Assembly (NCBI GenBank): GCA_001767455.1 | Contig: MELC01000036.1 | Location: 111,636 to 175,635, forward strand | DNA length: 64,000 nt | DNA from: Acidobacteria bacterium RIFCSPLOWO2_12_FULL_66_21 | Lineage (GTDB): Bacteria > Acidobacteriota > Vicinamibacteria > Vicinamibacterales > 2-12-FULL-66-21 | Direction: 5' to 3' | Shown here: one piece after another, positions 29,585 to 38,510 of the stretch | Layout of the letters: each line of letters begins with the position of its first letter | Position numbering within the stretch: position 1 is the stretch's first letter | The notes under the pieces: generated by a model | What the model was told of the DNA's origin: nothing | Databases searched by the model: none | What the model saw: the letters and a program-made list of their open reading frames with translations, nothing else | Position numbers and translations under genes: made by a program

Positions 29585-31897
29585 TCATCGTTGCGTCGTC
29601 GGCTGCCCCGTGAGCGCGCCGAGGAAATTCGAAAACGTGCCGACGCCGGCGAGCGTGAACGAGATGTTGAACCGCTGATCCTTTGGGATGATGAACCGGC
29701 TGAAACTGGGGTAATTGTAGCGCTGGTATTCGAAGGCAATCCCACAGCACTGCGCGTTGTAGTACGCGGTCACACGCTGCTGGATCCAGGTGGATCGCCC
29801 GATGTCGTAATTGAAGCTGTACGCGCCCCCCAGTCGCTGGCTCGGGAGACGGTAACTGGCGGCGCCCGTGATGAAGTTATCAGAGCGGAACAGGTCGGCC
29901 CCGGTCGGCAACTTTCGCTGGCTGAAGTTGCCGGAGGCCTGCAGCAGCGTGGTATTCACCGAGCCGCCGAGCGAGATGCTCTGGAAGGCCGAGATCTCCG
30001 GGTCGTACTCCATGCGCACATCCACGCTGGCGCTCGATACCGGAGTGAACCGCGTCGTGAGCGACACCGGAGAGAAATTGCTCGGAGGCCGTCCATAGAA
30101 GCTCGTGCTGTAGCTGCCGTCGAACTGCGACAGCTCCGGATTGCCGTAGTGCGTCTGCTGGATCGTGGTCGAGAGAATTTCCCGTGCCGTGGCATCGGGG
30201 CCGCTCCCCTTGACGAGCACCCGGTTCACGAGACCGTACTGCATCTCGAGGCTGCCCCCGATGGTGTAGTCGCGTCTATCCAGCTTGATGACCTGCTTGA
30301 CGTTCTCGACGGTGGTCGTCCGGCGAAACTCGATCGACGGCTCGATGACGTGCTTGATGCGCGCCGCGTACCCGCTGCCGGGGCGGTCCCACACGCGCGC
30401 GAATACCGGGCCGACGATTTCCGAGCGGAAGTCGAAGTACTGGCGCAGGATGCCAATCGGGACCACGGCGCCCGTGACCGGATCGTTGCTCTTGTTGTAC
30501 CAGGTGCCGCGCCAGCCCATGTTCGAGTTGACCGTCAGGAAGGTCAGTTTCGAGAACGGGAGACGCACGCCCCCTCCACTGTCCCACCGCTGCAGCGTCA
30601 GGTCGGACACGGTGGTTCCGCTTCGCGTGCCCCGCAGTGCGTTGGAATAGTTGACCGAGCCGTTGACGTAGAGGGGTGTTTTGCCCAGCCGGGTGGTGGA
30701 GCGTGAGAACGAAATCGACGGCCGCTGCTCGTTGATCGACGACGAGGTCGCCCCGTAGAAGTACTCGTCGTAGCTGTACGTGCCGCTCAGGGAGAATCCG
30801 CTCAAATTGGCGGCTGCCGAGCCGCCCCACCGACGCGATCGCTGTGACGCGTCGTAGATGTTCTGGTTGTACAACTGCTGAACGGTGACGTCCGAGAAGT
30901 AATCGAGGTATCCGCTCACCCGCGTGTGACCGGGCAGTTGCTCGCTCATGTTGCCGCGGAGCGAGTAGCTCTTCCTGGCGGGGCTGTCGATGGTCTGCCC
31001 GTTGTTCTCGAACGTGGCCTGGTGTTCGTTGATCACGTACGCGCGCGCGTTGCCGTTGCCAGTCGCCGAACGGATGTACCGGTATTCCCCGCCGTACCCC
31101 ATGCCCGTGTTCGAGAACCAGTCGTGAACGAACGTCGCGTCCTGGCTGCGCGAGAGAGCCCAGAAGAACTGGTTGCTGATCGTGCGCCCGCGATAAGTCG
31201 AGTTGCCGTAGATCGGCATCAGGAACCCGGTCGCGCGGTCCTCCTCCTGGATCGGGTAGTACATGATCGGCAGATACATCAACGGGACGCCCTTCACCGA
31301 AAATATGGCGTTCTTCAGGATGGCGTAGTCGTCGAGATTCAGCGTGATCGACCCCGACACCAACACCCAGCGGGGCGTCGGCTGCACGCAGGTGGTGAAG
31401 CCTCCGTTCTTGAGCCGGTACTTCTTCGGGCCGATCTTGTGCAGCTCCTCCCCCCAGAAGTACGCGTCGGGTTCCTGGCTTCCGAACAGGCTGGGATTCG
31501 GCTTGTCGCGCAGCTCGGCCGTGCCGAACGCGACGTAGAAGGTGCCGGTGCGGTTCTTTGTGTCGAACTCCATCCGCTCCGCCGTGATCCGGTTGCGGCC
31601 CGACACGAACACGATGTTTCCTCGAGCGGTGATGCGTCCCAGCTCCGGGTAATGCTCCATGTGATCCGCGAAGAACTGCATCTCGTCGCAGTCGATGCGC
31701 ACCGGCACGTCAGGTGTGCCGTCCAGAATCGCGTGATCCGCGAGCTTGCCGTTGACGATCTCCTTCCCCATCGACGCCTTGAGGCTCTGCGCCTGGTAGA
31801 GATTGCAGCCGGAGAAGTCCTGCGCGCGCGCAGGCGCGGGGACGCCGAGCCAGTCGACGGCGAAGCAGAGCACGAGGATGGGGTAGAAACGGACCAT
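29585..31897 (-). CDS. lptD: LPS-assembly outer-membrane protein LptD
   Basis: 770 residues. A signal peptide (to APARAQ) is followed by an OstA/LptA-like periplasmic domain (about 60-230: ARGNIVFVSGRNRITAERME) and a C-terminal beta-barrel with alternating aromatic strands. Cysteines occur at SGCNL, RIDCDEM and TTCVQP, with an adjacent pair QCCGIAFEY near the C-terminus; the CC pair matches the arrangement that makes LptD interdomain disulfides. This indicates an LPS-type outer membrane. ATG 31897 was chosen for the signal peptide; a longer reading to 32842 merely crosses folC. Confidence 0.9.
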   Translation of the reverse strand: MVRFYPILVLCFAVDWLGVPAPARAQDFSGCNLYQAQSLKASMGKEIVNGKLADHAILDGTPDVPVRIDCDEMQFFADHMEHYPELGRITARGNIVFVSGRNRITAERMEFDTKNRTGTFYVAFGTAELRDKPNPSLFGSQEPDAYFWGEELHKIGPKKYRLKNGGFTTCVQPTPRWVLVSGSITLNLDDYAILKNAIFSVKGVPLMYLPIMYYPIQEEDRATGFLMPIYGNSTYRGRTISNQFFWALSRSQDATFVHDWFSNTGMGYGGEYRYIRSATGNGNARAYVINEHQATFENNGQTIDSPARKSYSLRGNMSEQLPGHTRVSGYLDYFSDVTVQQLYNQNIYDASQRSRRWGGSAAANLSGFSLSGTYSYDEYFYGATSSSINEQRPSISFSRSTTRLGKTPLYVNGSVNYSNALRGTRSGTTVSDLTLQRWDSGGGVRLPFSKLTFLTVNSNMGWRGTWYNKSNDPVTGAVVPIGILRQYFDFRSEIVGPVFARVWDRPGSGYAARIKHVIEPSIEFRRTTTVENVKQVIKLDRRDYTIGGSLEMQYGLVNRVLVKGSGPDATAREILSTTIQQTHYGNPELSQFDGSYSTSFYGRPPSNFSPVSLTTRFTPVSSASVDVRMEYDPEISAFQSISLGGSVNTTLLQASGNFSQRKLPTGADLFRSDNFITGAASYRLPSQRLGGAYSFNYDIGRSTWIQQRVTAYYNAQCCGIAFEYQRYNYPSFSRFIIPKDQRFNISFTLAGVGTFSNFLGALTGQPTTQR

Positions 31898-31920
31898 GAA
31901 CGTCGGAGTCCTTCGGAGGA

Positions 31921-33210
31921 TCAGCGAAGAATAGCACGCAGGGGACCGATGAGAAAGATCGATCCCGCGACGACGATGGGCGCCGCCGCCGCGTGCGCGC
32001 GATCCAGCGCGGCCTCGGGATCCGCGACGATGTCGATGCGGACCGCCGGGCCGGCGGCCTCGCGCGCCGCCGCGGCCAGCTCCGCCGCGCTCAACGCGCG
32101 GGGGCTCGGCGCGGTGGTGCAGACGATCGTCGCGCACGCGGGCGCCAGGGCGGCCGCCATCCCAGCCACGTCCTTGTCGCGCATCGTCCCGAACACGAGC
32201 GTGACCTTCGTCCAGCCGATGTCGCGCAGGTGCGCTGCCAGCGCGCGGGCACCCGCGGGATTGTGCGCGGCGTCGAGCAGCACGTCCACTCCCCTCCACG
32301 TCAGGCGCTCCAGCCGGGCGGGCCAGACCGCGTCGGCCACGCCGGCCCGCGCCGCGTCGTCGCCGACGGTGATGCCGATCCTGTCGAGCTCGTCGAGCAT
32401 CGCGACGGCGACGGTGGCGTTGTCGCGTTGATGCCGGCCGGCGAGCGCCAGCGTGACGTGGTCGAGCGTGCGGCGGGGCGAGTGAATGCGGACGAGGCGC
32501 GACGCGGCGGCGCCGAGCGGCGCGACCCGCACGCGCTCGTGCGCGCGAATCAGATGCGCCCCCTGCGCGAGGCAGACCTCCGCCACCACACGCCAGGCCT
32601 CGGGCGGGAGCGCGCCGCAAACCACGGGGATGCCCGCCTTGATCACGCCGGCCTTCTCGCGCGCGATCGATTCGACGGTGGAGCCCAGCTGCTCCTGGTG
32701 CTCCAGATCGATTGTCGTGATCGCCGCGGCAACCGGAGTGACCACGTTGGTGGCGTCCAGCCGCCCGCCAAGACCCACTTCGAGGACCGCGATGTCGACT
32801 CGCGCCTCCCGAAAGAGCTCGAAGGCGGTCGCCGTCGTGCACTCGAAGAACGTCGGCGGGGCGGCCAGATCGCCGGCGCGCCTCAGCGACTCGACGGCGG
32901 CGCGAACGCGGTCGGCCGCCGCGCGCAGGGCGGATGTGGACACCTCGCGTCCGTCGATGACGAAGCGCTCTTCCAGGCGGACGAGGTGCGGCGACGTGTA
33001 GCGGGCGGTGCGGTGGCCGGCCGCGCGAAGCGCAGTCTCCACCATGACGGTGACCGACCCCTTGCCGTTGGTGCCGGCGACGATGAGGGAGCGAAAGCTG
33101 CGCTCCGGATGGCCGAGCGACTCGCAGAGCCTCGAGATGTTCTCGAGGCCGAATTTCATCCCGAGACGTTCGAGGGCGAACAGCCAGGCGATCGGATCGT
33201 CAGCGTTCAC
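31921..33210 (-). CDS. folC: Folylpolyglutamate synthase / dihydrofolate synthase
   Basis: 429-residue Mur-ligase-family enzyme adding glutamate to folates and/or joining dihydropteroate to glutamate. P-loop VAGTNGKGSVTVMVE (about 43-57), YTSPHLVRLEERF, LEVGLGGRLDATN, HQEQLGSTVESIAREKAGVIK and DAAHNPAGARAL. The GTG start overlaps the accD stop (GTGA). The accD-folC pairing is common in bacteria. Confidence 0.95.
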   Translation of the reverse strand: MNADDPIAWLFALERLGMKFGLENISRLCESLGHPERSFRSLIVAGTNGKGSVTVMVETALRAAGHRTARYTSPHLVRLEERFVIDGREVSTSALRAAADRVRAAVESLRRAGDLAAPPTFFECTTATAFELFREARVDIAVLEVGLGGRLDATNVVTPVAAAITTIDLEHQEQLGSTVESIAREKAGVIKAGIPVVCGALPPEAWRVVAEVCLAQGAHLIRAHERVRVAPLGAAASRLVRIHSPRRTLDHVTLALAGRHQRDNATVAVAMLDELDRIGITVGDDAARAGVADAVWPARLERLTWRGVDVLLDAAHNPAGARALAAHLRDIGWTKVTLVFGTMRDKDVAGMAAALAPACATIVCTTAPSPRALSAAELAAAAREAAGPAVRIDIVADPEAALDRAHAAAAPIVVAGSIFLIGPLRAILR

Positions 33211-34112
33211 GCCGGCGCTTCTGAAGGCGGCTGCGGCTCCGCGACGGCGGGCGCGGGTTCCGGGGCAGCCAGCCCGGCCCCGCCGAACCGGAGGACGCGA
33301 ACGAGCACGTCTTTCAGCTCCCGCCGATCCACGACGAGGTCGAGCATGCCGTGCTCCACGAGGAACTCGCTGCGCTGGAAGCCTTCGGGGAGCTTCTGGC
33401 GAATCGTCTGCTCGATGACCCGTGGCCCCGCGAACCCGATGAGCGCCCGCGGCTCGGCGATGTTGACGTCACCCAGCATGGCGAAGCTGGCCGTCACGCC
33501 GCCGGTCGTGGGATCCGTCAGGATGGAAATGTAGGGCAGGCGCGCGCGATCCAGCCGCGCGAGCGCGGCGCTGATCTTCGCCATCTGCATCAGCGACAGC
33601 GTGCCTTCCATCATGCGCGCGCCGCCCGAGCACGACACGATCACCACGGGGATCCGTGCGGCGATGGCCCGCTCGATGACGCGCGTGATCTTCTCGCCCA
33701 CGACGACACCCATGCTCCCGCCGATGAAGCCGTACTCCATGGCGGCCACGGCGCACTCGACGCCCCCGATGCGCCCCGTCGCGGTAATCACCGCGTCCTT
33801 GAGTCCCGTCGCGATGATGCTGGCGTCCAGGCGCGTGCGGTAGGGCTTCGTGTCGGTGAACTGCAGCGGATCGGTCGACGCGAGGCCGGAATCGTGCTCC
33901 ACCCACTCGCCGTCGAACAGCGTGCGCAGCCGCTCGGTCGCCGAGAGGCGCAGATGGTGGCCGCACTTGGCGCAGACGTTCAGGCTGGCCGCGAGATCCT
34001 TGTTGTAGATGGCCTGGCCGCACGCCGGACACTTCACCCACAACCCTTCCGGCACCCGGCTCTTGTCGGGCGGCGGCTCGATCGGCTTGCGTACCTTCTT
34101 GAACCACGCCAT
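33207..34112 (-). CDS. accD: Acetyl-CoA carboxylase carboxyltransferase subunit beta
   Basis: 301 residues. The beta subunit of carboxyltransferase in fatty-acid synthesis, pairing with AccA encoded elsewhere. The N-terminal zinc ribbon has CPACGQAIY and CAKCGHH (about 29-53), followed by the carboxylase fold with GGVECAVAAMEYGFIGGSMG, VSCSGGARMMEG and TDPTTGGVTASFAMLGD. A Pro/Ala-rich tail ends the protein. TATGCT lies 6 bp before the ATG, predicting a leaderless mRNA that continues into folC and probably lptD. Confidence 0.97.
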   Translation of the reverse strand: MAWFKKVRKPIEPPPDKSRVPEGLWVKCPACGQAIYNKDLAASLNVCAKCGHHLRLSATERLRTLFDGEWVEHDSGLASTDPLQFTDTKPYRTRLDASIIATGLKDAVITATGRIGGVECAVAAMEYGFIGGSMGVVVGEKITRVIERAIAARIPVVIVSCSGGARMMEGTLSLMQMAKISAALARLDRARLPYISILTDPTTGGVTASFAMLGDVNIAEPRALIGFAGPRVIEQTIRQKLPEGFQRSEFLVEHGMLDLVVDRRELKDVLVRVLRFGGAGLAAPEPAPAVAEPQPPSEAPA

Positions 34113-34118
34113 ACGGGG

Positions 34119-34124
34119 AGCATA
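34119..34124 (-). promoter_or_regulatory. -10 box TATGCT, leaderless promoter of accD
   Basis: Minus-strand TATGCT ends 6 bp before the accD ATG (34112). It lies immediately next to the 10-bp tandem array, which would occupy the -20 to -140 region. Confidence 0.45.
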
Positions 34125-34130
34125 CCTCAG

Positions 34131-34250
34131 GGTGCTGAGAGGTGCTAAGGGGTGCTGAAGGGTGCTGAGAGGCGCTGAAGGGTGCTGAGAGGTGCTGAAG
34201 GGTGCTGAGAGGTGCTAAGGGGTGCTGAAGGGTGCTGAGAGGTGCTGGGA
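34131..34250. repeat. 10-bp tandem repeat, twelve GGTGCTGARR-type units
   Basis: Twelve consecutive 10-bp units, mostly GGTGCTGAGA and GGTGCTGAAG with GGTGCTAAGG and GGCGCTGAAG variants, upstream of accD and downstream of the deoxynucleoside kinase. The same unit as the array at 3719-3818, but more diverged between copies. A short CTGCCTACTGCCTGC run follows near 34295. Confidence 0.95.
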
Positions 34251-34308
34251 CTGGGTGCCTGGTGCCGCAGCGTGACGGCTGGACTCGCTGCCTGCCGCCT
34301 ACTGCCTG

Positions 34309-34956
34309 CTACGTTCTCGGTACGTAGTATCGCGTGCCCTTGCCCATCGTTCTGAGCTGCCGCTCCAGATCCGCCAGCGCGTCCTCTCCCCACGACAGAT
34401 CGAACTGCGAGGTTTCGACGACGAGCAGCGGCGTCGCGTTGTAGTGGAAGAAGAAGTGGTTGTAGGCCTCGTTCAGCTCGCGGACGTACTCGTCGCCAAG
34501 CGGCGGCAGCTCGGGGTTGGCGCGCTCGCGCTCCCGCAGCCGGCGCCTGAGAACGTCGGTCGGCGTCTGCAGGTAGATCACCAGGTCGGCGGCCGGAACA
34601 TCCTGCGCGAGCAGCTCGAACACCCGCTGGTAGATGAACAGCTCGTTGTCGTCGAGGTTCAGGTACGCGTAGATCTTGTCTCGCTCGAACAGGTAATCGC
34701 AGATGGTGAGCTGGCTGAACAAATCGCTCTGGCGGAGCAAGGTCTGCTGCCGGTGCCGCGAGAGCGTGAAGAACAGCTGCGCCTGGAACGCGGCGCCCGG
34801 CCGCTCGGCGTAGAAATCCGCGAGGAACGGGTTGTCCGTCTCCTCGAGCACGGTGGTCGCGTCGAGGCGGGACCCCATCCGGTCCGCCAGCAGCGACTTG
34901 CCGACCCCGGTGGGCCCCTCGATGGCGATGTAACGGAAGTCGAAGCTCGCGCTCAA
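34309..34956 (-). CDS. Deoxynucleoside kinase family protein
   Basis: 215 residues from TTG 34956. Phosphorylates deoxynucleosides for salvage; the exact base preference is unknown. P-loop AIEGPTGVGKSLLA at the N-terminus, an ETDNPFLADFY segment, SLSRHRQQ-like helix (LSRHRQQTLL), DRY-equivalent ICDYLFERDKIYA, and the lid RRRLRERERANPE. TTG was chosen because it directly precedes the first strand and a TATACT box lies 10 bp upstream. The reading frame stays open upstream to 35163, but that extension lies antisense to menC. Confidence 0.85.
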   Translation of the reverse strand: MSASFDFRYIAIEGPTGVGKSLLADRMGSRLDATTVLEETDNPFLADFYAERPGAAFQAQLFFTLSRHRQQTLLRQSDLFSQLTICDYLFERDKIYAYLNLDDNELFIYQRVFELLAQDVPAADLVIYLQTPTDVLRRRLRERERANPELPPLGDEYVRELNEAYNHFFFHYNATPLLVVETSQFDLSWGEDALADLERQLRTMGKGTRYYVPRT

Positions 34957-34966
34957 CCTGCCCGGA

Positions 34967-34972
34967 AGTATA
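34967..34972 (-). promoter_or_regulatory. -10 box TATACT upstream of deoxynucleoside kinase
   Basis: Minus-strand TATACT ends 10 bp before TTG 34956 and is followed by an AGG that could serve as a minimal ribosome binding site; leader predicted at about 4 nt. Confidence 0.45.
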
Positions 34973-34995
34973 GCCAAAGGCCGCGGGCGTTGCGA

Positions 34996-35001
34996 TAGCA
35001 T
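34996..35001 (+). promoter_or_regulatory. -10 box TAGCAT, leaderless promoter of menC-like gene
   Basis: TAGCAT ends 7 bp before GTG 35009. It is divergent from the kinase -10 box 24 bp away. Confidence 0.4.
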
Positions 35002-35008
35002 TGATCCC

Positions 35009-36208
35009 GTGCGGATCGAGCGCATCGAGCTGAGACTGCTGCGGCTGCCGCTCGTCCGCTTCTTCGAGACGAGTTTCGGGCGGATCCACGAGCGGCCGTT
35101 CGTCCTCGTCACGGTGGAAGAGGCCGGCAGCGCCGGCGTCGGCGAGTGCGTCGCCGATGCCAATCCGTTCTACAGCGCCGAGACGACCGCGACGGCGTGG
35201 CACATCATCAGCGAATTCGTCGCGCCGATTGTCCTCGGACGCGAGTTCGCGCATCCGCGCGAGATCTTCGATGCCCTCGCCGTCATCCGCGGGCACAACA
35301 TGGCGAAGGCCGCGGTGGAGATGGCGGCCTGGGATATGTACGCGCGCCAGCAGGGACGCCCGCTGGCCGGCGTCCTGGGAGGCAGTCCGGCGATCATCGA
35401 GTCGGGGATTGCGTCAGGCGTGTCGATCGGCATCCAGGACTCGCTCGACGAGCTGGCCGAGCGGGTGGACGTCGAGCGCCGCACGGGTTATCGCCGCATC
35501 AAGATCAAAATCAAGCCGGGCTGGGACATCGACGCCGTGGCGATGATCCGGGAGCGCTTCGGCGATATTCCGCTGATGGTCGACGCCAACGCGGCCTATC
35601 ACCTGGCGGACGCGGCGCACCTGTCGCGCCTCGATCCGTTCGGCCTGATGATGATCGAGCAGCCGCTCGATTACGACGACATCCGCGACCACGCCGCGCT
35701 GCAGCGGCAGATCCGGACGCCGATCTGCCTCGACGAATCGCTCCACGCGGTCCGCGCGGCGGCCGAGGCCATCGAGATCGGCGCCTGCCGGATCATCAAC
35801 ATCAAGCCGGGCCGGGTCGGCGGGCACGGCCAGTCGATTCGGCTGCACGACCTCGCGGCGGCACACGGCATTCCCGTCTGGCACGGCGGCATGCTCGAAA
35901 GCGGCATCGGCCGCGCGCACAATATTCACTTGTCGACGCTCGCGAACTTCCGGCTGCCGGGCGACGTCGCCGCGAGCCGACGGTACTACGCGCCCGATTT
36001 GATCGATCCGGAGATCGACGTACGCCCCGACGGCACGATCGCCGTGCCGACCGGTCCGGGGATCGGGGTCACGATCGACTGGAATCGCGTGGCGGCCGCG
36101 ACCGAGGCGCGTCTCGAAACACGGATGAACACGGACCACGGAAGCACACCGACCACGGACGACCACGGAAGCACACGGAAGGCTGAACCGCCGAAGGCAC
36201 GCACGTAA
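35009..36208 (+). CDS. menC: Enolase-superfamily protein: o-succinylbenzoate synthase / N-acylamino-acid racemase
   Basis: 399 residues. Muconate-lactonising subgroup fold: the KxK motif in RIKIKIKPGWD (about 164-174), metal ligands in MVDANAAY, EQPLDYDD and CLDES, second-side lysine in NIKPGRVGG, and HGGMLESGIGRAHN. This pattern fits MenC/NAAAR enzymes; menaquinone synthesis is the likelier role, but no other men gene is adjacent. The last about 30 residues (TDHGSTPTTDDHGSTRK) are encoded by low-complexity repeat DNA and are probably not part of the fold. GTG start 7 bp after a -10 box. Confidence 0.85.
   Translation: MRIERIELRLLRLPLVRFFETSFGRIHERPFVLVTVEEAGSAGVGECVADANPFYSAETTATAWHIISEFVAPIVLGREFAHPREIFDALAVIRGHNMAKAAVEMAAWDMYARQQGRPLAGVLGGSPAIIESGIASGVSIGIQDSLDELAERVDVERRTGYRRIKIKIKPGWDIDAVAMIRERFGDIPLMVDANAAYHLADAAHLSRLDPFGLMMIEQPLDYDDIRDHAALQRQIRTPICLDESLHAVRAAAEAIEIGACRIINIKPGRVGGHGQSIRLHDLAAAHGIPVWHGGMLESGIGRAHNIHLSTLANFRLPGDVAASRRYYAPDLIDPEIDVRPDGTIAVPTGPGIGVTIDWNRVAAATEARLETRMNTDHGSTPTTDDHGSTRKAEPPKART
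36120..36190. repeat. Low-complexity ACCACGGA/AGCACAC repeats inside the menC 3' end
   Basis: Direct repeats of GACCACGGAAGCACAC-like units spanning the last codons of the menC-like gene. They are of the same character as the intergenic word repeats (compare CACGGAG words at 62102) but are translated. Confidence 0.7.
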
Positions 36209-38382
36209 TGCAGATGAAGCACTCGATCTCGATCCGTCGATACGCACTCGCGCTGGTCTCCACGATGTCGCTCTCGGCCTGCGGCAGCGCGCCTGTCGCT
36301 CCGGCCGCGCCCGCCATCCGGTTCGAGCAGAAGCTCGCATGGATCCTCCGGCTCGAAGACCAGCGCCTGCTTCGTATCGAGCCCGCCGCGCCGGCGGTCC
36401 CGGCGGTCGTCCCCGGCCGGAAGCGGGCGGCGCTGCCCGTCGCGCCTCCACCCGCGCCTCCGGATCTGCTGACACTCGTCGCCGATCCGGAAGCGCGCGT
36501 CCGGCGGCGCGCCGCGCTCGCGATCGGCCGCATCGGCCTCCGGGAAGGGGTTCCCCCCCTCGTCACGGCGCTCGCGGATGTCGATCCCGAGGTTCGCGAG
36601 ATGGGCGCCTTCGCGCTGGGCTTGATCGCGGACGTCTCGGCTGTCGCGCCGTTGTCGACGGCGCTGACCGACGCGTCGCCGCTGGTGCGCGGGCGCGCCG
36701 CGGAAGCGCTCGGACTCATCGCGGCCAAAGATGCCGCGGGACTGGCGGCCGCGAAGGTCTCCGCGGCCGCCGTGGGCCGGATGACGGCCGAGTATGCCAG
36801 CCACCCCGCCGTTGCCGGCATGAAGCCGGACGACGAGACGAACGGACCGCCGGAGGCGCAGGCGTTTCGGCTCGGCCTGTTCGCGCTCGTGCGGCTGAAA
36901 GCGTACGAGCCGCTGGCCGCGGCCGCGCTCGACGCATCAGGCCGGCCCGTGACTGCGTGGTGGACGGTTGCCTTTGCGCTGCAACGGATCAACGACCGGC
37001 GCGCGGCGCCGGCGCTCGTGCGACTGCTCGCCACGCCCGGCAAGTACACCGCATCGTTCGCGGCGCGCGGCCTGGGTGCGCTGAAGGAGCCGTCATTTGT
37101 CGGCCCGCTGCTGCCGTTGGCGGCAGCCCCGCAGACGCCGCTCGAGGTGAGGATTTCGGTGGTTCGCGCCCTGGCGCAGCTTGGCGACGCCCGGTCGGCG
37201 GAGCCGCTCGCGCGCCTCGCGTCGGACGCGCAGACGGATCCGAACGTGAGGCTCGAGGCGGTATCGGCGCTCGGCGCACTGCGCGCCGCGTCAGGTCTGT
37301 CGGTCGTCCAGGACCTGATGAGCGATCCGTGGCCGTCCATGCGGATCGCCGCGCTCCGGGCCGCAGCCGCCATCGACCAGGAGAGCTTCCTGCTGGTGCT
37401 GTCGGGACTCGATCCGGATCCGCAGTGGAGCGTCCGCGCCGCGCTGGCCGACATCCTGGCGACGCTGCCCAGGGACGTGGCCGCCGCGCGCCTCGAGGCC
37501 ATGCTGCATGACGAGGACCAGCGGGTGCTGCCCCCGGTCCTGAACGCGCTGGTGCGGGTCGGCGCCCCGGACGCGGCTTCGGTCGTCATGGCTCACGTCA
37601 AAGTGACGGACTTCGTGGTTCGCGCGCACGTCGCGCGCCTGATCGCGCAGCTGAAACCGGCAGGCGGGCTCGACGCGCTGAAGGAGTTGTACCGCGTGTC
37701 CCGCGCCGACGCCGCCTATGACGCGCGCGCCGACACGCTGGCCGCGCTGGCGGAGTACGGGGGCGCCGCGGCCAGCGAGACGGTCAAGGAGGCGCTGGCC
37801 GACAAGGACTGGGCGGTGCGGCTGCGCGCGGTGACGCTGCTCGCGAAACTCGATCCGTCCGGCGATTACCGGCTGGCGATTCGCCCCGCTCCGCCGACCC
37901 CGCTCGGCACCTACGAGGATCCGGCCCTGGTGTCGCCGGCCTACTCCCCGCACGTCTTCATCGAGACGGCGAAGGGCACCATCGAGATCGAGCTGGCCGT
38001 CCTCGACGCGCCCGAGACGTCGCGCAATTTCATGGCGCTCGCGCGCAAGGGGTTCTTCAACGGCCTGCAGATCCACCGGGTCGTCCCCAACTTCGTCGTG
38101 CAGGACGGGGATTCGCGCGGAGACGGGGAAGGAGGGCCGGGCTATACCATCCGCGACGAGCTGAACGAGCGGCCGTTCGTGCGCGGGGCCGTCGGCATGG
38201 CGCTGGCGGGACCCGACACCGGGGGCAGCCAGTTCTTCATCGCGCACTCGCCGCAGCCGCATCTCGACGCGAAGTACACGGTGTTCGGCCAGGTGGTCGG
38301 CGGGATGGCGGTCGTCGATCGCATTCAGCAGGGGGACGTGATCCAGCGGGTGAGAGTCTGGGACGGAAAAACAATGCAGTGA
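36208..38382 (+). CDS. HEAT-repeat lipoprotein fused to a cyclophilin-type peptidyl-prolyl isomerase
   Basis: 724 residues. A lipoprotein signal (LALVSTMSLSACGS) is followed by an Ala-rich array of HEAT-like helical repeats (about 75-560; RRRAALAIGRIGLREG, VRARAAEAL-like units) and a C-terminal cyclophilin domain (about 575-720): IETAKGTIEIELAVLDAPE, FFNGLQIHRVVPNFVVQDGD, ALAGPDTGGSQFFIAHSP and YTVFGQVVGGM. Catalytic Arg and the GSQFFI core are present, so isomerase activity is plausible. The fusion suggests an envelope-anchored folding factor whose HEAT scaffold holds clients. The ATG overlaps the menC TAA by one base. Confidence 0.88.
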   Translation: MQMKHSISIRRYALALVSTMSLSACGSAPVAPAAPAIRFEQKLAWILRLEDQRLLRIEPAAPAVPAVVPGRKRAALPVAPPPAPPDLLTLVADPEARVRRRAALAIGRIGLREGVPPLVTALADVDPEVREMGAFALGLIADVSAVAPLSTALTDASPLVRGRAAEALGLIAAKDAAGLAAAKVSAAAVGRMTAEYASHPAVAGMKPDDETNGPPEAQAFRLGLFALVRLKAYEPLAAAALDASGRPVTAWWTVAFALQRINDRRAAPALVRLLATPGKYTASFAARGLGALKEPSFVGPLLPLAAAPQTPLEVRISVVRALAQLGDARSAEPLARLASDAQTDPNVRLEAVSALGALRAASGLSVVQDLMSDPWPSMRIAALRAAAAIDQESFLLVLSGLDPDPQWSVRAALADILATLPRDVAAARLEAMLHDEDQRVLPPVLNALVRVGAPDAASVVMAHVKVTDFVVRAHVARLIAQLKPAGGLDALKELYRVSRADAAYDARADTLAALAEYGGAAASETVKEALADKDWAVRLRAVTLLAKLDPSGDYRLAIRPAPPTPLGTYEDPALVSPAYSPHVFIETAKGTIEIELAVLDAPETSRNFMALARKGFFNGLQIHRVVPNFVVQDGDSRGDGEGGPGYTIRDELNERPFVRGAVGMALAGPDTGGSQFFIAHSPQPHLDAKYTVFGQVVGGMAVVDRIQQGDVIQRVRVWDGKTMQ

Positions 38383-38383
38383 G

Positions 38384-38455
38384 ACAGCTTCCAGCTTCCT
38401 GCTTCCAGCTTCCTGCTGGAAACTGGGAGCTGGGAGCTGGGAACTGGAAACTTCT
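38384..38455. repeat. Heptamer inverted repeat: CTTCCAG/CTTCCTG words against CTGGGAG/CTGGAAA
   Basis: Four tandem heptamers (CTTCCAG, CTTCCTG, CTTCCAG, CTTCCTG) are followed by inverse heptamers (CTGGAAA, CTGGGAG, CTGGGAG, CTGGGAA, CTGGAAA). It lies directly after the HEAT-cyclophilin stop, facing the convergent microprotein gene. It is the clearest example of the heptamer architecture in the window. The same word recurs at 63823. Confidence 0.92.
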
Positions 38456-38467
38456 TTTGTACAAGCG

Positions 38468-38494
38468 AAAAGGGGGCGACGGCCGCCCCCTTTT
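38468..38494. terminator. Bidirectional intrinsic terminator
   Basis: Stem AAAAGGGGGCG / CGCCCCCTTTT with a 5-nt loop. Flanking A and T runs make it work in both directions. It is 16 bp downstream of microprotein copy B (minus) and downstream of the HEAT-cyclophilin gene (plus). Confidence 0.85.
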
Positions 38495-38510
38495 TCAGCG
38501 GGAGAGGTGG

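Noticed and set aside
29585-32842. Upstream 315-residue extension of LptD
   Set aside because: The extension is Arg/Gly/Ala-rich, overlaps folC in another frame, and a signal peptide begins at 31897.
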